From: an uncultured Clostridia bacterium
GTDB taxonomy: Bacteria > Bacillota > Clostridia > Christensenellales > Aristaeellaceae
Length of the DNA stretch: 48,574 bases
Direction of reading: 5' to 3'
NCBI GenBank assembly: GCA_947167215.1
Contig: CAMVHE010000016.1
Coordinates: 1-48,574, forward strand
Notes under the pieces: model-generated
The model's database searches: none
What the model saw: only the letters and a program-made list of their open reading frames with translations
Told to the model about the DNA's origin: nothing
Part shown: piece after piece, positions 1 to 9,900 of the stretch
Layout of the letters: each line of letters starts with the position of its first letter
Position numbering within the stretch: position 1 is the stretch's first letter
Translations under genes and position numbers: made by a program

Positions 1-55
1 CAGCCTTCTGGCAAAGTGCATGGAGACGGACCCTGATGACCGGCCTCATGATTTT
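1..55 (+). repeat. 55-nt exact repeat, copy 1 (kinase-domain end)
   Basis: Bases 1-55 are identical to 3538-3592. Both encode the end of a kinase domain (…LLAKCMETDPDDRPHDF) and are followed by a diverged TPR-like segment. The window begins exactly at this repeat, which suggests that an upstream identical kinase module broke the assembly. Confidence 0.9.
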
Positions 56-3000
56 CAGATCATTGAACAAAGCCTGCAATCCATTTACCTCGATACACTT
101 GGATGCCCATATCCACGTGAAAAAAACAATGCCGCTGTGGATACATCAGATTCACTCAATAACCGTGCGCTTACCTTTCTCGACCTGGATATGCCCGAAA
201 AAGCGGAAGAGTACTGGCGTCTTGCTTTGGAAAAGGATCCGGAGCATCCCGCATCAGTCTACAACCAGGGATTATTTCAATGGCGAAACGGCAGAATTCG
301 ATATGATGAGTTGATCCGCCGTCTCAGTGCTCTTGCAGCTTTTGACGATAAAGAACGTCTGCAGTCACAGATTGATACGGAAAAACAGGATACTGCCCCA
401 TGTGCATCATTTCGATGCAATCACCGGGAGATCCGGAATTTCTCATCTGTCATGAAATACCCCCAGGTAAAATTCAGTCCGGATGGCCGGACCCTATATT
501 CAGTCTTCGATGCTATTTCTGCCTACGACTTTGAATCTCTTGCCAAAAAATACTGCAATTTGTCTGAAATCGGGGATACTATAGCAGATATGCTGGATGT
601 AACCCCGGACAACAGATATCTGCTTTTTCACAAAATGCTTTCCTTCCATACCTCGCCTGTTCCCCGCGCTAAAAGTATCTGCGTCAATCCAGGTGAGAAC
701 ACAAAACTTTGGGTTGCTGATGCTGACACCGGTAAAATCCTGCACTGCATTTCCTGTCATGAAAAGGGGCTGACAGCCCTTTGCGCACTGCCAGACGGCA
801 CTCACTGTGTCACTGCAGGTGAAGACCATACCATATATCAGTGGGACCTGACATCCGGCGAAAGAGTAAATACTTATGAAACACTTCCCGAATTCAAACG
901 CCACAGTCCGATTCAGTGCCTTTGCGTCAACGGGGAAAAGAAGCTGCTTTGCGGTGTGTTTTCTCCCTACATCCTCCTGTGGGATGCCGTAACCTGCCGC
1001 CTGCTTCAAACGGCAAAAGCAGATATTCGTATCCGGGATGCCTGTTTTTCTCCGGATGGAACCGTCATCTACACCTGCGGCGATTCCGGCATCGCTGTGT
1101 GGGATGTGGAAACAATGAAGTGCACTGTCCATCCCACTGACGCCAGGCTGGAAAAAATCAAGGCTGATTCCAGTGGAAAGTTTCTGGTAACAGGCGACAC
1201 GGATGGCATGATCGTCCTGTGGGACACCAGTTCCTTCCGCTGCCTGCGATCTTTTCATGGGCATGTAAAACAAATCCAGTGTCTGGATATTCTCCCGGGC
1301 ATGGGCCGGATTATATCGACAGACCGGGCTGAAAATGCTCTGATCTGGAACACGGTTTCTTCTGTGCGACGCGCCTCATGGGAATTAAGCAGGATCAGGG
1401 AATATGCGGCAGTGATCGACCTCCAAAGAGCCAAAGAGCATCTGCGGGAAAAGATAAAATCTGCCTTGCGGGACAATGACATCCCTATGGCGCTCTCTCT
1501 CCTTCAGCAAGCTGAAAAAGAATATGAACAGCATGATTTCTTTGATCTGCGCAGGCAGATTGCCCGCTTCTGCATCCGTGGGAATCCCACAGGACAATAT
1601 GAATTTATTTCCTATCAGGCATCTGCCTGGATGGTAAACCGTTTCCCGGATGACAAAGGGACGGCCGTCTTTCATCCTCTGAACCATACCCTGGCTATTC
1701 GTTATCAGGATTCCCCGCTGATTGAACTGCGTGAAGATACAGGCAGTCCTGTCGGAAGCATACCGATGCCTGATAAAGACGAATTTGATTACTGTAATAT
1801 TCTGTCCAGCCTGTGCTATTCCCGTTCCGGAGAACTTCTTGCAATTGGCGGATATCAGGCTGTTCTTCTGGTTAATCCTGACAGCAAGGCCATCATCAGA
1901 AAACTGGAAGGAGATGCATATTTTTCCAAATTGCTTTTCAGTCCGGATGACCGGATGCTGGCTGGCTGCGGAAGCGATGGGGAGATTTACATATGGGAGA
2001 TTGAAACCGGAAGAACAATTCTGAGCAAGAGAGATCCCAGCATATTTATCTGCGGTGCATTATTCCTGCAAGATGGACAGCTTCTGGCTCTGCTTACGCC
2101 TGAAACCATTTTCTTCTATGCCATTCCCAGCGGAAGAAAGATTAAATCCATAGCACTTGATGCCGAATGCCGGCGATGGGCCCTGAGCCGCGATGGAAAG
2201 CTGCTTTTTCTGATCACGGATTCTACAGAGCGGAAGCTGCTTTCTTTAAGCACGGAAAACTGGAAAACTGTGGATCAGATGTTGCTGGATCCAGATGCAG
2301 AGGATTATTCTGATTTCTCATTTTGCATCAGCCCGGATGACAGTCTTCTGGTCATTGCAGAAAAGAAATTGCTCACTGTATGGTCTTTACCGAATCGCAG
2401 GTTGCATCTGTCATTTCCTATGCTGACAGATATCGATCAGGTTGCCTTTTCTCCGGACGGCAGCATTCTGCTTGCGGTCTGTGGGGATAAGGTACATTGC
2501 TGGGTATTGCAGCGTGAGCTTTCTTTCCCTGGCTGGCAGAATGAAGGGGATCAGACAATGCCTCTTGTCAGGCAGTTCATGGCCGTTTACCCTCATCCAG
2601 ATAAGAATCAGCAGCAGATGCTGCTTCAAGAGCTGGAAAACAAAGGCTTTGGATATATCCGTCAGCAAAACATCCTCGCCCTGCTGAACGGAAGTAAACA
2701 AGAGGACAGCGATCGAACCATACTGGCACAGCCGGAAAAATTCTTGCCTGAAACGGCAGTAAATGATTCTTCCGGGCCCTTTGAAAAGGGCGCTTTACTT
2801 CTGGACATTTACCAGATTGAGAGTGACGCCATTCATGGCGGCATGGGCAGTGTCTGGCGGGTGCATCATACCGGGTGGAATGTGGATCTGGCAATGAAGC
2901 GCCCCCAGCCTCAGCTGTTTGCAGATGAAACTGCCAAGCAGAATTTCATCAATGAATGTCAGAGCTGGATCAACCTCGGCCTGCATCCCAATATCGTGTC

Positions 3001-6000
3001 CTGCTATTACGTTCGTGAAATTGACGGCGTGCCTACTATTTTTTCCGAGTGGATGGAAAACGGCAGCCTGGAAAGTCATATTCAGAAAGGCACTCTTTAT
3101 GCAGGCAGTGAAAAGGAACAGCAGGCACGCCTGCTGGATATCGCCATTCAGTATGCCCGCGGCCTGCACTATGCCCACGAAAGCGGTCTGATCCATCAGG
3201 ATGTCAAGCCGGATAACCTGCTTCTGACCAGAGACTGGCAGGCAAAAGCCGCTGACTTCGGTCTGGCCCGGGCGCGCGGACAGCTCACTGTACTAGAGCA
3301 GCCCAAGACCCCCGGTGCCACCCAGATGGCTGCCTCCGGCGGCTATACCCCTGCCTACTGCTCCATGGAACAGATGGATGGGAAGCTGCTGACCCGACGC
3401 ACCGATATATACAGTTGGGCTGTCTCCGTCATGGAAATGTACCTGGGGTCCCGGCCCTGGCAGAATGGCGTGGTGGCAGGCATGAGCTGCCGCGATTACT
3501 TTGATGAATGCCGGGTGACCATGCCGGAAGCCCTGCGCAGCCTTCTGGCAAAGTGCATGGAGACGGACCCTGATGACCGGCCTCATGATTTTGCTTCCAT
3601 CGAAAAAGAACTTATACAAATCTACCAGAACACTTTAGGTGAAAGCTATACCCGACCAGAGCCTGAAGCTGCTGCCGACACTGCCGACAGTCTCAGTAAC
3701 CGTGCTTTAAGCTACCTGGACCTTGGAATGCCAAAGAATGCAGAAGCATGTTGGGAAAAAGCACTTTCTGCCAACCCTGATGCCGTCAGTGCAGTCTATA
3801 ATCAGAAGCTTTACCGAATCCTTTCTGACCCGAAGAACTGCAAAGATGGCTACACGCTGAGCAATAAGCTGCAGAATATGTACAGTGATATTCTCCAGAT
3901 GAACAACGGCAAGCCAACAGCACAGTCGGGTGAAGTGCTGGCAAACCTGTATGTATCAGATTATCACGGTCCCTTCGCAGAGCAATACATCCAGCAGGCG
4001 GCTGCCCGGTCCCCTGCAGAGTCCGCAGAGCATGCGGCATATGTCAAAAGGACAAAGCAATTAACAGAAGCATGGATGCCATTGCCTATAGACACAGATA
4101 GCTGTGGTTTTCTTGCCTTTGATGTAATGGACGATCGTTGCGCTGTAGCATGGCAGCAGGAAGAATCGGGAGAAAAACAATCCTGCCTTGCAGTTTTCGA
4201 TATTCCCCTGCGTCATGAACTGAATCGTCTGAAGGTGGAGCCTGACCTGTTCGCCGAAAACAGGCTTAAGCGCGTTATCCTGTGCCAGGAAGCTATCTAT
4301 CTTTGCGGACCTGACGGCTATTCCTTTGCCGCTTTTGACCCTGATACACTTGAAAGGCTGCCTACCTATGACCGGTGCGATTTTACCAGACGCAGTGATT
4401 TTAGAGAATGGCCCTATGTCAGATCATGCGACAATCTGCGGGAAATTCGGCGTGACGCCAATACGGAATGGGCAGAGCAGCATGGGCGAACAGTTGCCTG
4501 GGATGCCATAGCTTCACTCTGGCGGTCCCGAAAAACGAACAATACCCGTAACGGTGGTGTCAATCTTAAACCTTCGGGCAGTGCCAGACGAAACCGTATG
4601 GAAGCCTCTCTGCCTGCCACGGGATTGTCCGAGGATACTTACGCTATATCATTAAACAGCAGCCACCGTTGGCTCCTGGTATATAAGGAACCATACTACA
4701 AAACAGATAAGCGGTATTTTGCCATCTATGATCTGAGCGTTTTCGGACGGGTTCCGGATTATCTGATCTGCCGGGCATTCTCTTATGCAGAGACATTTGG
4801 CAGGCAGAATGAAATAAAACATCTGCTAAATGATGCAGAGGCATGTTTACAGAAAAATCAGGTCGCAGAAACCCTGGCCCTGTTGGATCAGGCCTACGCT
4901 TTGGAACCCAATCATCCCAGTCCAGAATGGTCGCGCATTAACAACGCTGTCGGCCGCCATCAGTCATGCTGCCGCAAAGCACTGCGCGGTGCCCGCTACG
5001 CCAACACGCTCAACGCCTCTCAGCTTCCTGCTTTTCCGCGCGATGTCGGAGGATATGACCTTTCGGGCATGCTTCCGGGCGGTTCCATGATGCTCATGAT
5101 GTCCCTTGCCTCTGATGCCCTACCGTATGGGTTCTTCACAATAGACCGCTGCCGGGATCATCTGTTTTTTTCTCAAAATGCAGACGTCTGGACAGGGCAC
5201 CTGCAGGGAGGAGAAGCTGCCGTGCATATTCCTGGAAACATGCTGTCTTCCGGGGCGATAGGCATACGGGATATCCGGCGTGGTTTGCACGGCGAAGAAA
5301 AGCATCTGGTTTATGCCTGTGCTTCCGGTATTTTTTCCGTCTGGGATGCCAGCACTTATCCGGCAGTCTTCCGCAGCGCTGTTCGTTTCGGTCAGGCAGT
5401 GCCTGCAGATGCAGAAAATGACCCTGCATATCTTAACAGGCTTCCGCCGCTGAACCCGACAGATCCGGACATCCAATGGGCACTTGAGCCCTACCTCATT
5501 TCCCTGAATCGTCCCTGCAACGCTACCATAGCTCTCGTGCAAAGCCGTGTGCTGAACCGGCTGGGACCTGACAGGATTGATGGCCTTTGCGCCGTGTCGG
5601 TCATTGACCTCAGGTCCATGCAGCTGCTGCATACAATGTTCGTACACCACAAACGGCGACTTGACAGTTATGGATGCAGCCATCCCATCGGTATGGACAT
5701 GCTGATGGACATTTCTCCCGAAGGCGATTTGTTCCTGTGGCATACCCCCTCCCACATTCCTTTCCTGTGGTTGATTTCCGAGGCTGGAGAATTCCATGAA
5801 ATTGAACTGGGCAGTGGCGGTGCGGATCGTTTGCGGAAAGATGGAACAGCCTATATCGGCCTTTCCTCTTTCGGTCCGGAGGGTGAAAAGTACAAACAAA
5901 TAACGCTTGACTGGAAGTATGGGCTTCGAACTGACAAGACAATGTTCTTCCCTGACAGGACCGGTATGAGCGAATCCGAATATCAGGCATGCCTCCATGA

Positions 6001-6184
6001 TGAGTCCAAACCCGGTGTCCGGTCAGATCCCCTTGCTGATCTGCTTGCTTCCATCGAACAGCAGGCAAGGAGCAGATTACAGGAAAGGCCTCCCGAAAAA
6101 GCGAAGCCCATAGATCCCATGGCAGAAATGATGGCTGAAATGGAGCGCAGGGCAAGAGAGCGTCTTAAAAACAAAAAGAAATAA
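2..6184 (+). CDS. Giant Ser/Thr protein kinase with TPR and WD40-like propeller modules (5' partial)
   Basis: The frame is open from base 2, so the true start lies outside the window; numbering here counts from the Met at base 20. The first ~25 residues are the tail of one kinase domain. They are followed by a TPR-like pair (about 44-80), a WD40-type propeller (about 140-440) with repeated W-D strand ends and D-G turns, a helical linker, and a second propeller (about 540-850). A complete second kinase domain spans about 930-1190: glycine loop GGMGSVW at 940, Lys960, an HQD (not HRD) catalytic loop with Asp1061, and an intact DFG Asp1079. It is followed by another TPR-like pair and further propeller-like sequence. 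The C-terminus (about 2000-2054) is charged and helical with an internal duplication. I see no membrane helix or signal peptide, so it should be cytosolic. It leads the accessory operon and probably phosphorylates a product of it; that is inference. Confidence 0.9.
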   Translation, partial: SLLAKCMETDPDDRPHDFQIIEQSLQSIYLDTLGCPYPREKNNAAVDTSDSLNNRALTFLDLDMPEKAEEYWRLALEKDPEHPASVYNQGLFQWRNGRIRYDELIRRLSALAAFDDKERLQSQIDTEKQDTAPCASFRCNHREIRNFSSVMKYPQVKFSPDGRTLYSVFDAISAYDFESLAKKYCNLSEIGDTIADMLDVTPDNRYLLFHKMLSFHTSPVPRAKSICVNPGENTKLWVADADTGKILHCISCHEKGLTALCALPDGTHCVTAGEDHTIYQWDLTSGERVNTYETLPEFKRHSPIQCLCVNGEKKLLCGVFSPYILLWDAVTCRLLQTAKADIRIRDACFSPDGTVIYTCGDSGIAVWDVETMKCTVHPTDARLEKIKADSSGKFLVTGDTDGMIVLWDTSSFRCLRSFHGHVKQIQCLDILPGMGRIISTDRAENALIWNTVSSVRRASWELSRIREYAAVIDLQRAKEHLREKIKSALRDNDIPMALSLLQQAEKEYEQHDFFDLRRQIARFCIRGNPTGQYEFISYQASAWMVNRFPDDKGTAVFHPLNHTLAIRYQDSPLIELREDTGSPVGSIPMPDKDEFDYCNILSSLCYSRSGELLAIGGYQAVLLVNPDSKAIIRKLEGDAYFSKLLFSPDDRMLAGCGSDGEIYIWEIETGRTILSKRDPSIFICGALFLQDGQLLALLTPETIFFYAIPSGRKIKSIALDAECRRWALSRDGKLLFLITDSTERKLLSLSTENWKTVDQMLLDPDAEDYSDFSFCISPDDSLLVIAEKKLLTVWSLPNRRLHLSFPMLTDIDQVAFSPDGSILLAVCGDKVHCWVLQRELSFPGWQNEGDQTMPLVRQFMAVYPHPDKNQQQMLLQELENKGFGYIRQQNILALLNGSKQEDSDRTILAQPEKFLPETAVNDSSGPFEKGALLLDIYQIESDAIHGGMGSVWRVHHTGWNVDLAMKRPQPQLFADETAKQNFINECQSWINLGLHPNIVSCYYVREIDGVPTIFSEWMENGSLESHIQKGTLYAGSEKEQQARLLDIAIQYARGLHYAHESGLIHQDVKPDNLLLTRDWQAKAADFGLARARGQLTVLEQPKTPGATQMAASGGYTPAYCSMEQMDGKLLTRRTDIYSWAVSVMEMYLGSRPWQNGVVAGMSCRDYFDECRVTMPEALRSLLAKCMETDPDDRPHDFASIEKELIQIYQNTLGESYTRPEPEAAADTADSLSNRALSYLDLGMPKNAEACWEKALSANPDAVSAVYNQKLYRILSDPKNCKDGYTLSNKLQNMYSDILQMNNGKPTAQSGEVLANLYVSDYHGPFAEQYIQQAAARSPAESAEHAAYVKRTKQLTEAWMPLPIDTDSCGFLAFDVMDDRCAVAWQQEESGEKQSCLAVFDIPLRHELNRLKVEPDLFAENRLKRVILCQEAIYLCGPDGYSFAAFDPDTLERLPTYDRCDFTRRSDFREWPYVRSCDNLREIRRDANTEWAEQHGRTVAWDAIASLWRSRKTNNTRNGGVNLKPSGSARRNRMEASLPATGLSEDTYAISLNSSHRWLLVYKEPYYKTDKRYFAIYDLSVFGRVPDYLICRAFSYAETFGRQNEIKHLLNDAEACLQKNQVAETLALLDQAYALEPNHPSPEWSRINNAVGRHQSCCRKALRGARYANTLNASQLPAFPRDVGGYDLSGMLPGGSMMLMMSLASDALPYGFFTIDRCRDHLFFSQNADVWTGHLQGGEAAVHIPGNMLSSGAIGIRDIRRGLHGEEKHLVYACASGIFSVWDASTYPAVFRSAVRFGQAVPADAENDPAYLNRLPPLNPTDPDIQWALEPYLISLNRPCNATIALVQSRVLNRLGPDRIDGLCAVSVIDLRSMQLLHTMFVHHKRRLDSYGCSHPIGMDMLMDISPEGDLFLWHTPSHIPFLWLISEAGEFHEIELGSGGADRLRKDGTAYIGLSSFGPEGEKYKQITLDWKYGLRTDKTMFFPDRTGMSESEYQACLHDESKPGVRSDPLADLLASIEQQARSRLQERPPEKAKPIDPMAEMMAEMERRARERLKNKKK
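3538..3592 (+). repeat. 55-nt exact repeat, copy 2 (kinase-domain end)
   Basis: This is the second copy of the sequence at 1-55, at the C-terminal end of the intact kinase domain of the same gene. The match stops within DNA coding for RPHDF, after which the two copies differ at both base and protein level. Confidence 0.9.
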
Positions 6185-6197
6185 GAGGAACAAGAAA

Positions 6198-6635
6198 ATG
6201 AAATCAGCAAAAACTGCCATATTAATTATTCTGGGTGTACTGTTGATTGCGTTTATCATTGGCTGTTTCATTCTTATGTTCACAATTCCACTGAAAGCAG
6301 CATATGAAGTGACCGAACAAACCCAGAAAATGAAAGCAGCATGGTCAGCTGGCAATGTATGCCAGGGTACCGCCGTGAAAGTCAGCGATCAGACCAGCGC
6401 ATTCGATCGTATCTTCTTCAAAACAACAATCTACGGCGTGGAATGGCACTATACTGTCGATGGTCAGGAATATACCTCTCCTTCTTATCGTTTCAGCGGA
6501 AAATTGTTTGATGATCTCGATGAGGATGGGGATGGAACATGTGAGGTAGATGTCCATTATGATCCGAATGACCCGCAGACTTCAATTGTACGCGGAGTTC
6601 TTACGGGGAACCGGAAAATGCTAGTTGATGAATGA
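6198..6635 (+). CDS. DUF3592-like single-pass membrane protein
   Basis: This 145-residue protein has one N-terminal hydrophobic helix (about residues 7-32), then a soluble beta-rich domain. The late motif VHYDPNDPQTS resembles the Y-[DN]-P-x-x-P signature of DUF3592 proteins. A ribosome site (AGAGGAA) lies just upstream and the gap to the kinase gene is 13 bases, so the two should be co-transcribed. It is the only obvious membrane component of the operon and could anchor or sense for the soluble kinase and protease. The family has no established biochemical role. Confidence 0.75.
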   Translation: MKSAKTAILIILGVLLIAFIIGCFILMFTIPLKAAYEVTEQTQKMKAAWSAGNVCQGTAVKVSDQTSAFDRIFFKTTIYGVEWHYTVDGQEYTSPSYRFSGKLFDDLDEDGDGTCEVDVHYDPNDPQTSIVRGVLTGNRKMLVDE

Positions 6636-6651
6636 AAGGAGACACAGCAAG

Positions 6652-6909
6652 ATGTTTTGAAAAAAAGAATGCAGACTCAGCAAGATTCTTTCAAAAAGTG
6701 AGCAGGGCATTGTAAGGACCTGCCTGCTGACCGGCATAGTCCAGGGCTCCACAAAAGAAATCCAGGAAGTCTGTGCAGAAATGCTGGATGTGGTCAAAGA
6801 GGATGACATCATCATGCTGGCAGCCGTTCAGGGGTTGATTAATCTGTGCTCAGCAGTAGACAGTGAAGGAACCCGTACAATCTGCAAAAAACTTCAAAAA
6901 TATGTATAA
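6652..6909 (+). pseudogene. Fourth MGLF-family small protein with in-frame TGA at codon 3
   Basis: A good ribosome site (AAAGGAG) is followed ten bases later by ATG TTT TGA. The same frame then stays open for 82 more codons to TAA at 6907-6909. The encoded protein (MF-stop-KKECRLSKILSKSEQ…) aligns with the three downstream small proteins. The TGA sits where they have Gly or Ser (LFGK, LFSF), and the helix MLDVVKEDDIIMLAAVQGL matches their G-x-M-x-K-x-[DE][IL]-x-x-[AS]-I-x-C segment. A GGA-to-TGA change would explain it. It may be a recent null allele, a base-call error or a readthrough case. No alternative in-frame start keeps the conserved N-terminus. Confidence 0.65.
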
Positions 6910-6934
6910 ATCTATCATGAAAGGATAAAGCGTC

Positions 6935-9900
6935 ATGGAAATCTCCTATTCCCTGAAATATGTGATGATGCGGGCACAAGCTGAAGCTCAGAATATTGGT
7001 GCAAATGAGCCCGGGATAGAGTATCTCTTTCTTGGCCTGCTCAAGCTCGCTGAAATCCGTGCCAAAGATGCTTTCAACCTACCGGATAAGGATATGAAGG
7101 CAGTCGATGAGGATATTACTGCCATTAAATCCACTTTTGAAAAAGAAGGTGTTGACACCGACCGCATACGTCCTCTGCTTCGTCACGAACTGAAACGGGG
7201 GGCAAAAAGTGATGCGGGCAAACTGTCGGAGTATCTCACCAGCGCAGATGAGCATGCCCGAAAGCGTGATGAAAAAGAAATCTGGGGGCTTGATCTGCTG
7301 TACGCAATCCTCAAAAAGCCGACTGACACTATTTTGCAGGTATGCAAGCTGAAAGGTGTAATCAGCGGTGAAGAAGCAAAAAAGCAACAGCAGCAGGAAG
7401 AAGAAGCAGCTGCTGCACTTGCGCAGGAAATGACACCGGAATTTCTTTCCCAACTGACTGAGAGGATCCGCGAAATGCGGGCACAGCTGCTTGGTATTGT
7501 TCAGGGGCAGGATCCCGTGGTACATGCATTTGCCGAAGGCATTTTTGCTGCCGAAGTGCTATCCGCCAGCGATGAAAAGCGAAAGCGCCCCCGTGCTATC
7601 TTTGTTTTTGCCGGTCCTCCAGGTGTGGGTAAAACCTTTCTCGCAGAACAGGCTGCTGAAGCATTGGGACTGCCTTTCAAGCGCTTTGATATGTCTACTT
7701 ATGCCGATCATCAATCCTATATGGGGCTTGTTGGATTTGAAAAGAGCTATCAGGGTGCTAAGGAAGGCCTGCTGACCGGATTCGTAAAGAAGAATCCTCA
7801 CTCCTTTCTGCTGTTCGATGAAGTTGAAAAAGCCCATCTCAACACTGTGCAGCTCTTTTTGCAGATTCTCGACGCCGGCCGTTTATCTGACCGTTACTTA
7901 AGCGAAGATATTTCCTTCAAGGATACTATCATCATTTTTACCACAAATGCCGGGAAATCCCTTTATGAAGGTGATAACCGTCAGAATGCCGCAGCCGTAC
8001 CGCGTCAGACACTGATCAGTGCTCTGAAAGGCGAAACCGATCCTCGCACTGGCCAGCCTTTCTTCCCCGCTGCCATCACCAGCCGTCTCTCAACTGGATG
8101 GCCGCTGCTTTTTAACCATTTGCAGGCCCACGATCTGGAGAAGATCAGCCGCCGGGAGCTGGATCGTTTCGGGAAGCTGTTTGAGAAACAGTATGGCGTG
8201 CATGTCACCTTTGATTCGCTTGTACCTGCAGCTCTCATGTTCCAGGAAGGTGCTGCAGACGCGCGTACCGTTCGTGCACAAACTGAATTGTTCTTTAAGA
8301 ATGAGATCTTTAAGCTGTGCCGTCTGTGGGATCAGGAACATTTTCTGGATGCTCTTAAGCACTTAACCGAAATCCGTTTTTCCACCGAAACCGTTCAGCT
8401 TCCTGCGGATATCCGTCCCCTTTTCTATTGCGACGAAAAGCCGGAAATCCTGATCTATGGCGATAAGGAATTTGCCTCACGCTGCCGTGACCAGCTTGCT
8501 GGATATACGATCTATGACTCTCAGAACATCGATCAGGCGCTTGCTCTGGCCGGAGAAAAAGACCTCCGTCTGGTTCTGCTGGACGTCACCGAAAAAAGCG
8601 TTACACCCGAGCAGTGGATGGCCACCATGATGGAAGGTATGAACAGCGGCGTATTCCACTCCACCGGCGGTTTCAATTATGCCCCTATGGCAGCTCGGGC
8701 ACTTCGGGATGGCAGCCAGCTGCTGCGAACTCTCCAGGAACGTCTGCCGGAATTGCCTATTTACCTGCTGGAAATGCCGGATTTCGCTCTGGACGAGGAA
8801 CTCTCCATGAGTTTCATCCGTTCTGGCGCCCGTGGCAAAATCACCGCACCCGGTAATGATTTTTCCGTTTTTGAAGATACTCTCTCCGATATCTGCCGCC
8901 AGCTGTATTTGCAGAGTGCTGCATCCCGTCTCGCTTCGGAGCGCAAGGTGCTGTTCTTTGATACAGCTCCCATGCTGTCCCCGGATCAGCGGTGTGTCAC
9001 TGTGCGTCTGCGGAATTTTGCCCTCAAGCGCGCTGCATCCGCTGAAGATGCCGGTCAGGTACTGGATGATGTTGAAAAGCCTGATATTCATTTTGACGAT
9101 GTAGTCGGTGCCGCAGATGCCAAACAGGAGCTGAAATTCTTCACCGAATATCTGAAAAACCCGAAAAAGTTCTGCGCACAAGGCCTGAAACCGCCTAAGG
9201 GCATCCTGCTTTACGGTCCTCCAGGCACAGGCAAGACGATGCTCGCAAAAGCATTGGCCGGAGAATCGGATGTTGCTTTCCTTCCTACTGTAGCCAGCTC
9301 GTTTGTGACTAAATATCAGGGAAGCGGACCGGAATCCATTCGAAAGCTGTTTACTCGCGCCCGCCGCTATGCTCCGGCAATCATCTTCATTGATGAGATC
9401 GATGCCATTGGCCGTAAGCGAGGGGAAAGCAACAGCGCTCATGGCGAAGAGATGGCCCTCAATGCCCTGCTCACGGAAATGGACGGTTTTTCCGTGGACC
9501 CACGTCGCCCGGTATTTGTCATTGCCGCTACCAACTTTGATGTGGAGGAAGGAAAGGGCGGTCTTGGCGTTATAGATCCTGCACTGGCACGGCGTTTCGA
9601 TCGCCGGATTCTGGTTGACCTGCCCAATGAGGAAGAACGTGAAAAGCTTTTGCGCATTCTGCTTAAAAAGCAGCCCGGCAACACTGTCAGTGACGAAATG
9701 ATCCGGCGCACAGCAGGGCGAACCATGGGCATGAGTCCTGCTGCACTGACCGGTATGGTAGAATCCGCCAGCCGCATGGCTGTGAAAGCAGGAAAGCCAC
9801 TGGACGACGCCATGCTGGATGAAGCACATGAACTCATGCGTTATGGCGCAAAGAAAGACTGGGGCTATGAATACCTGGAGCGTGTTGCGCGTCATGAAAG

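Noticed and set aside
6652-6660. Selenocysteine at the TGA of the small gene
   Set aside because: Relatives have Gly or Ser there, not Cys, and I see no SECIS-like hairpin directly after the TGA.
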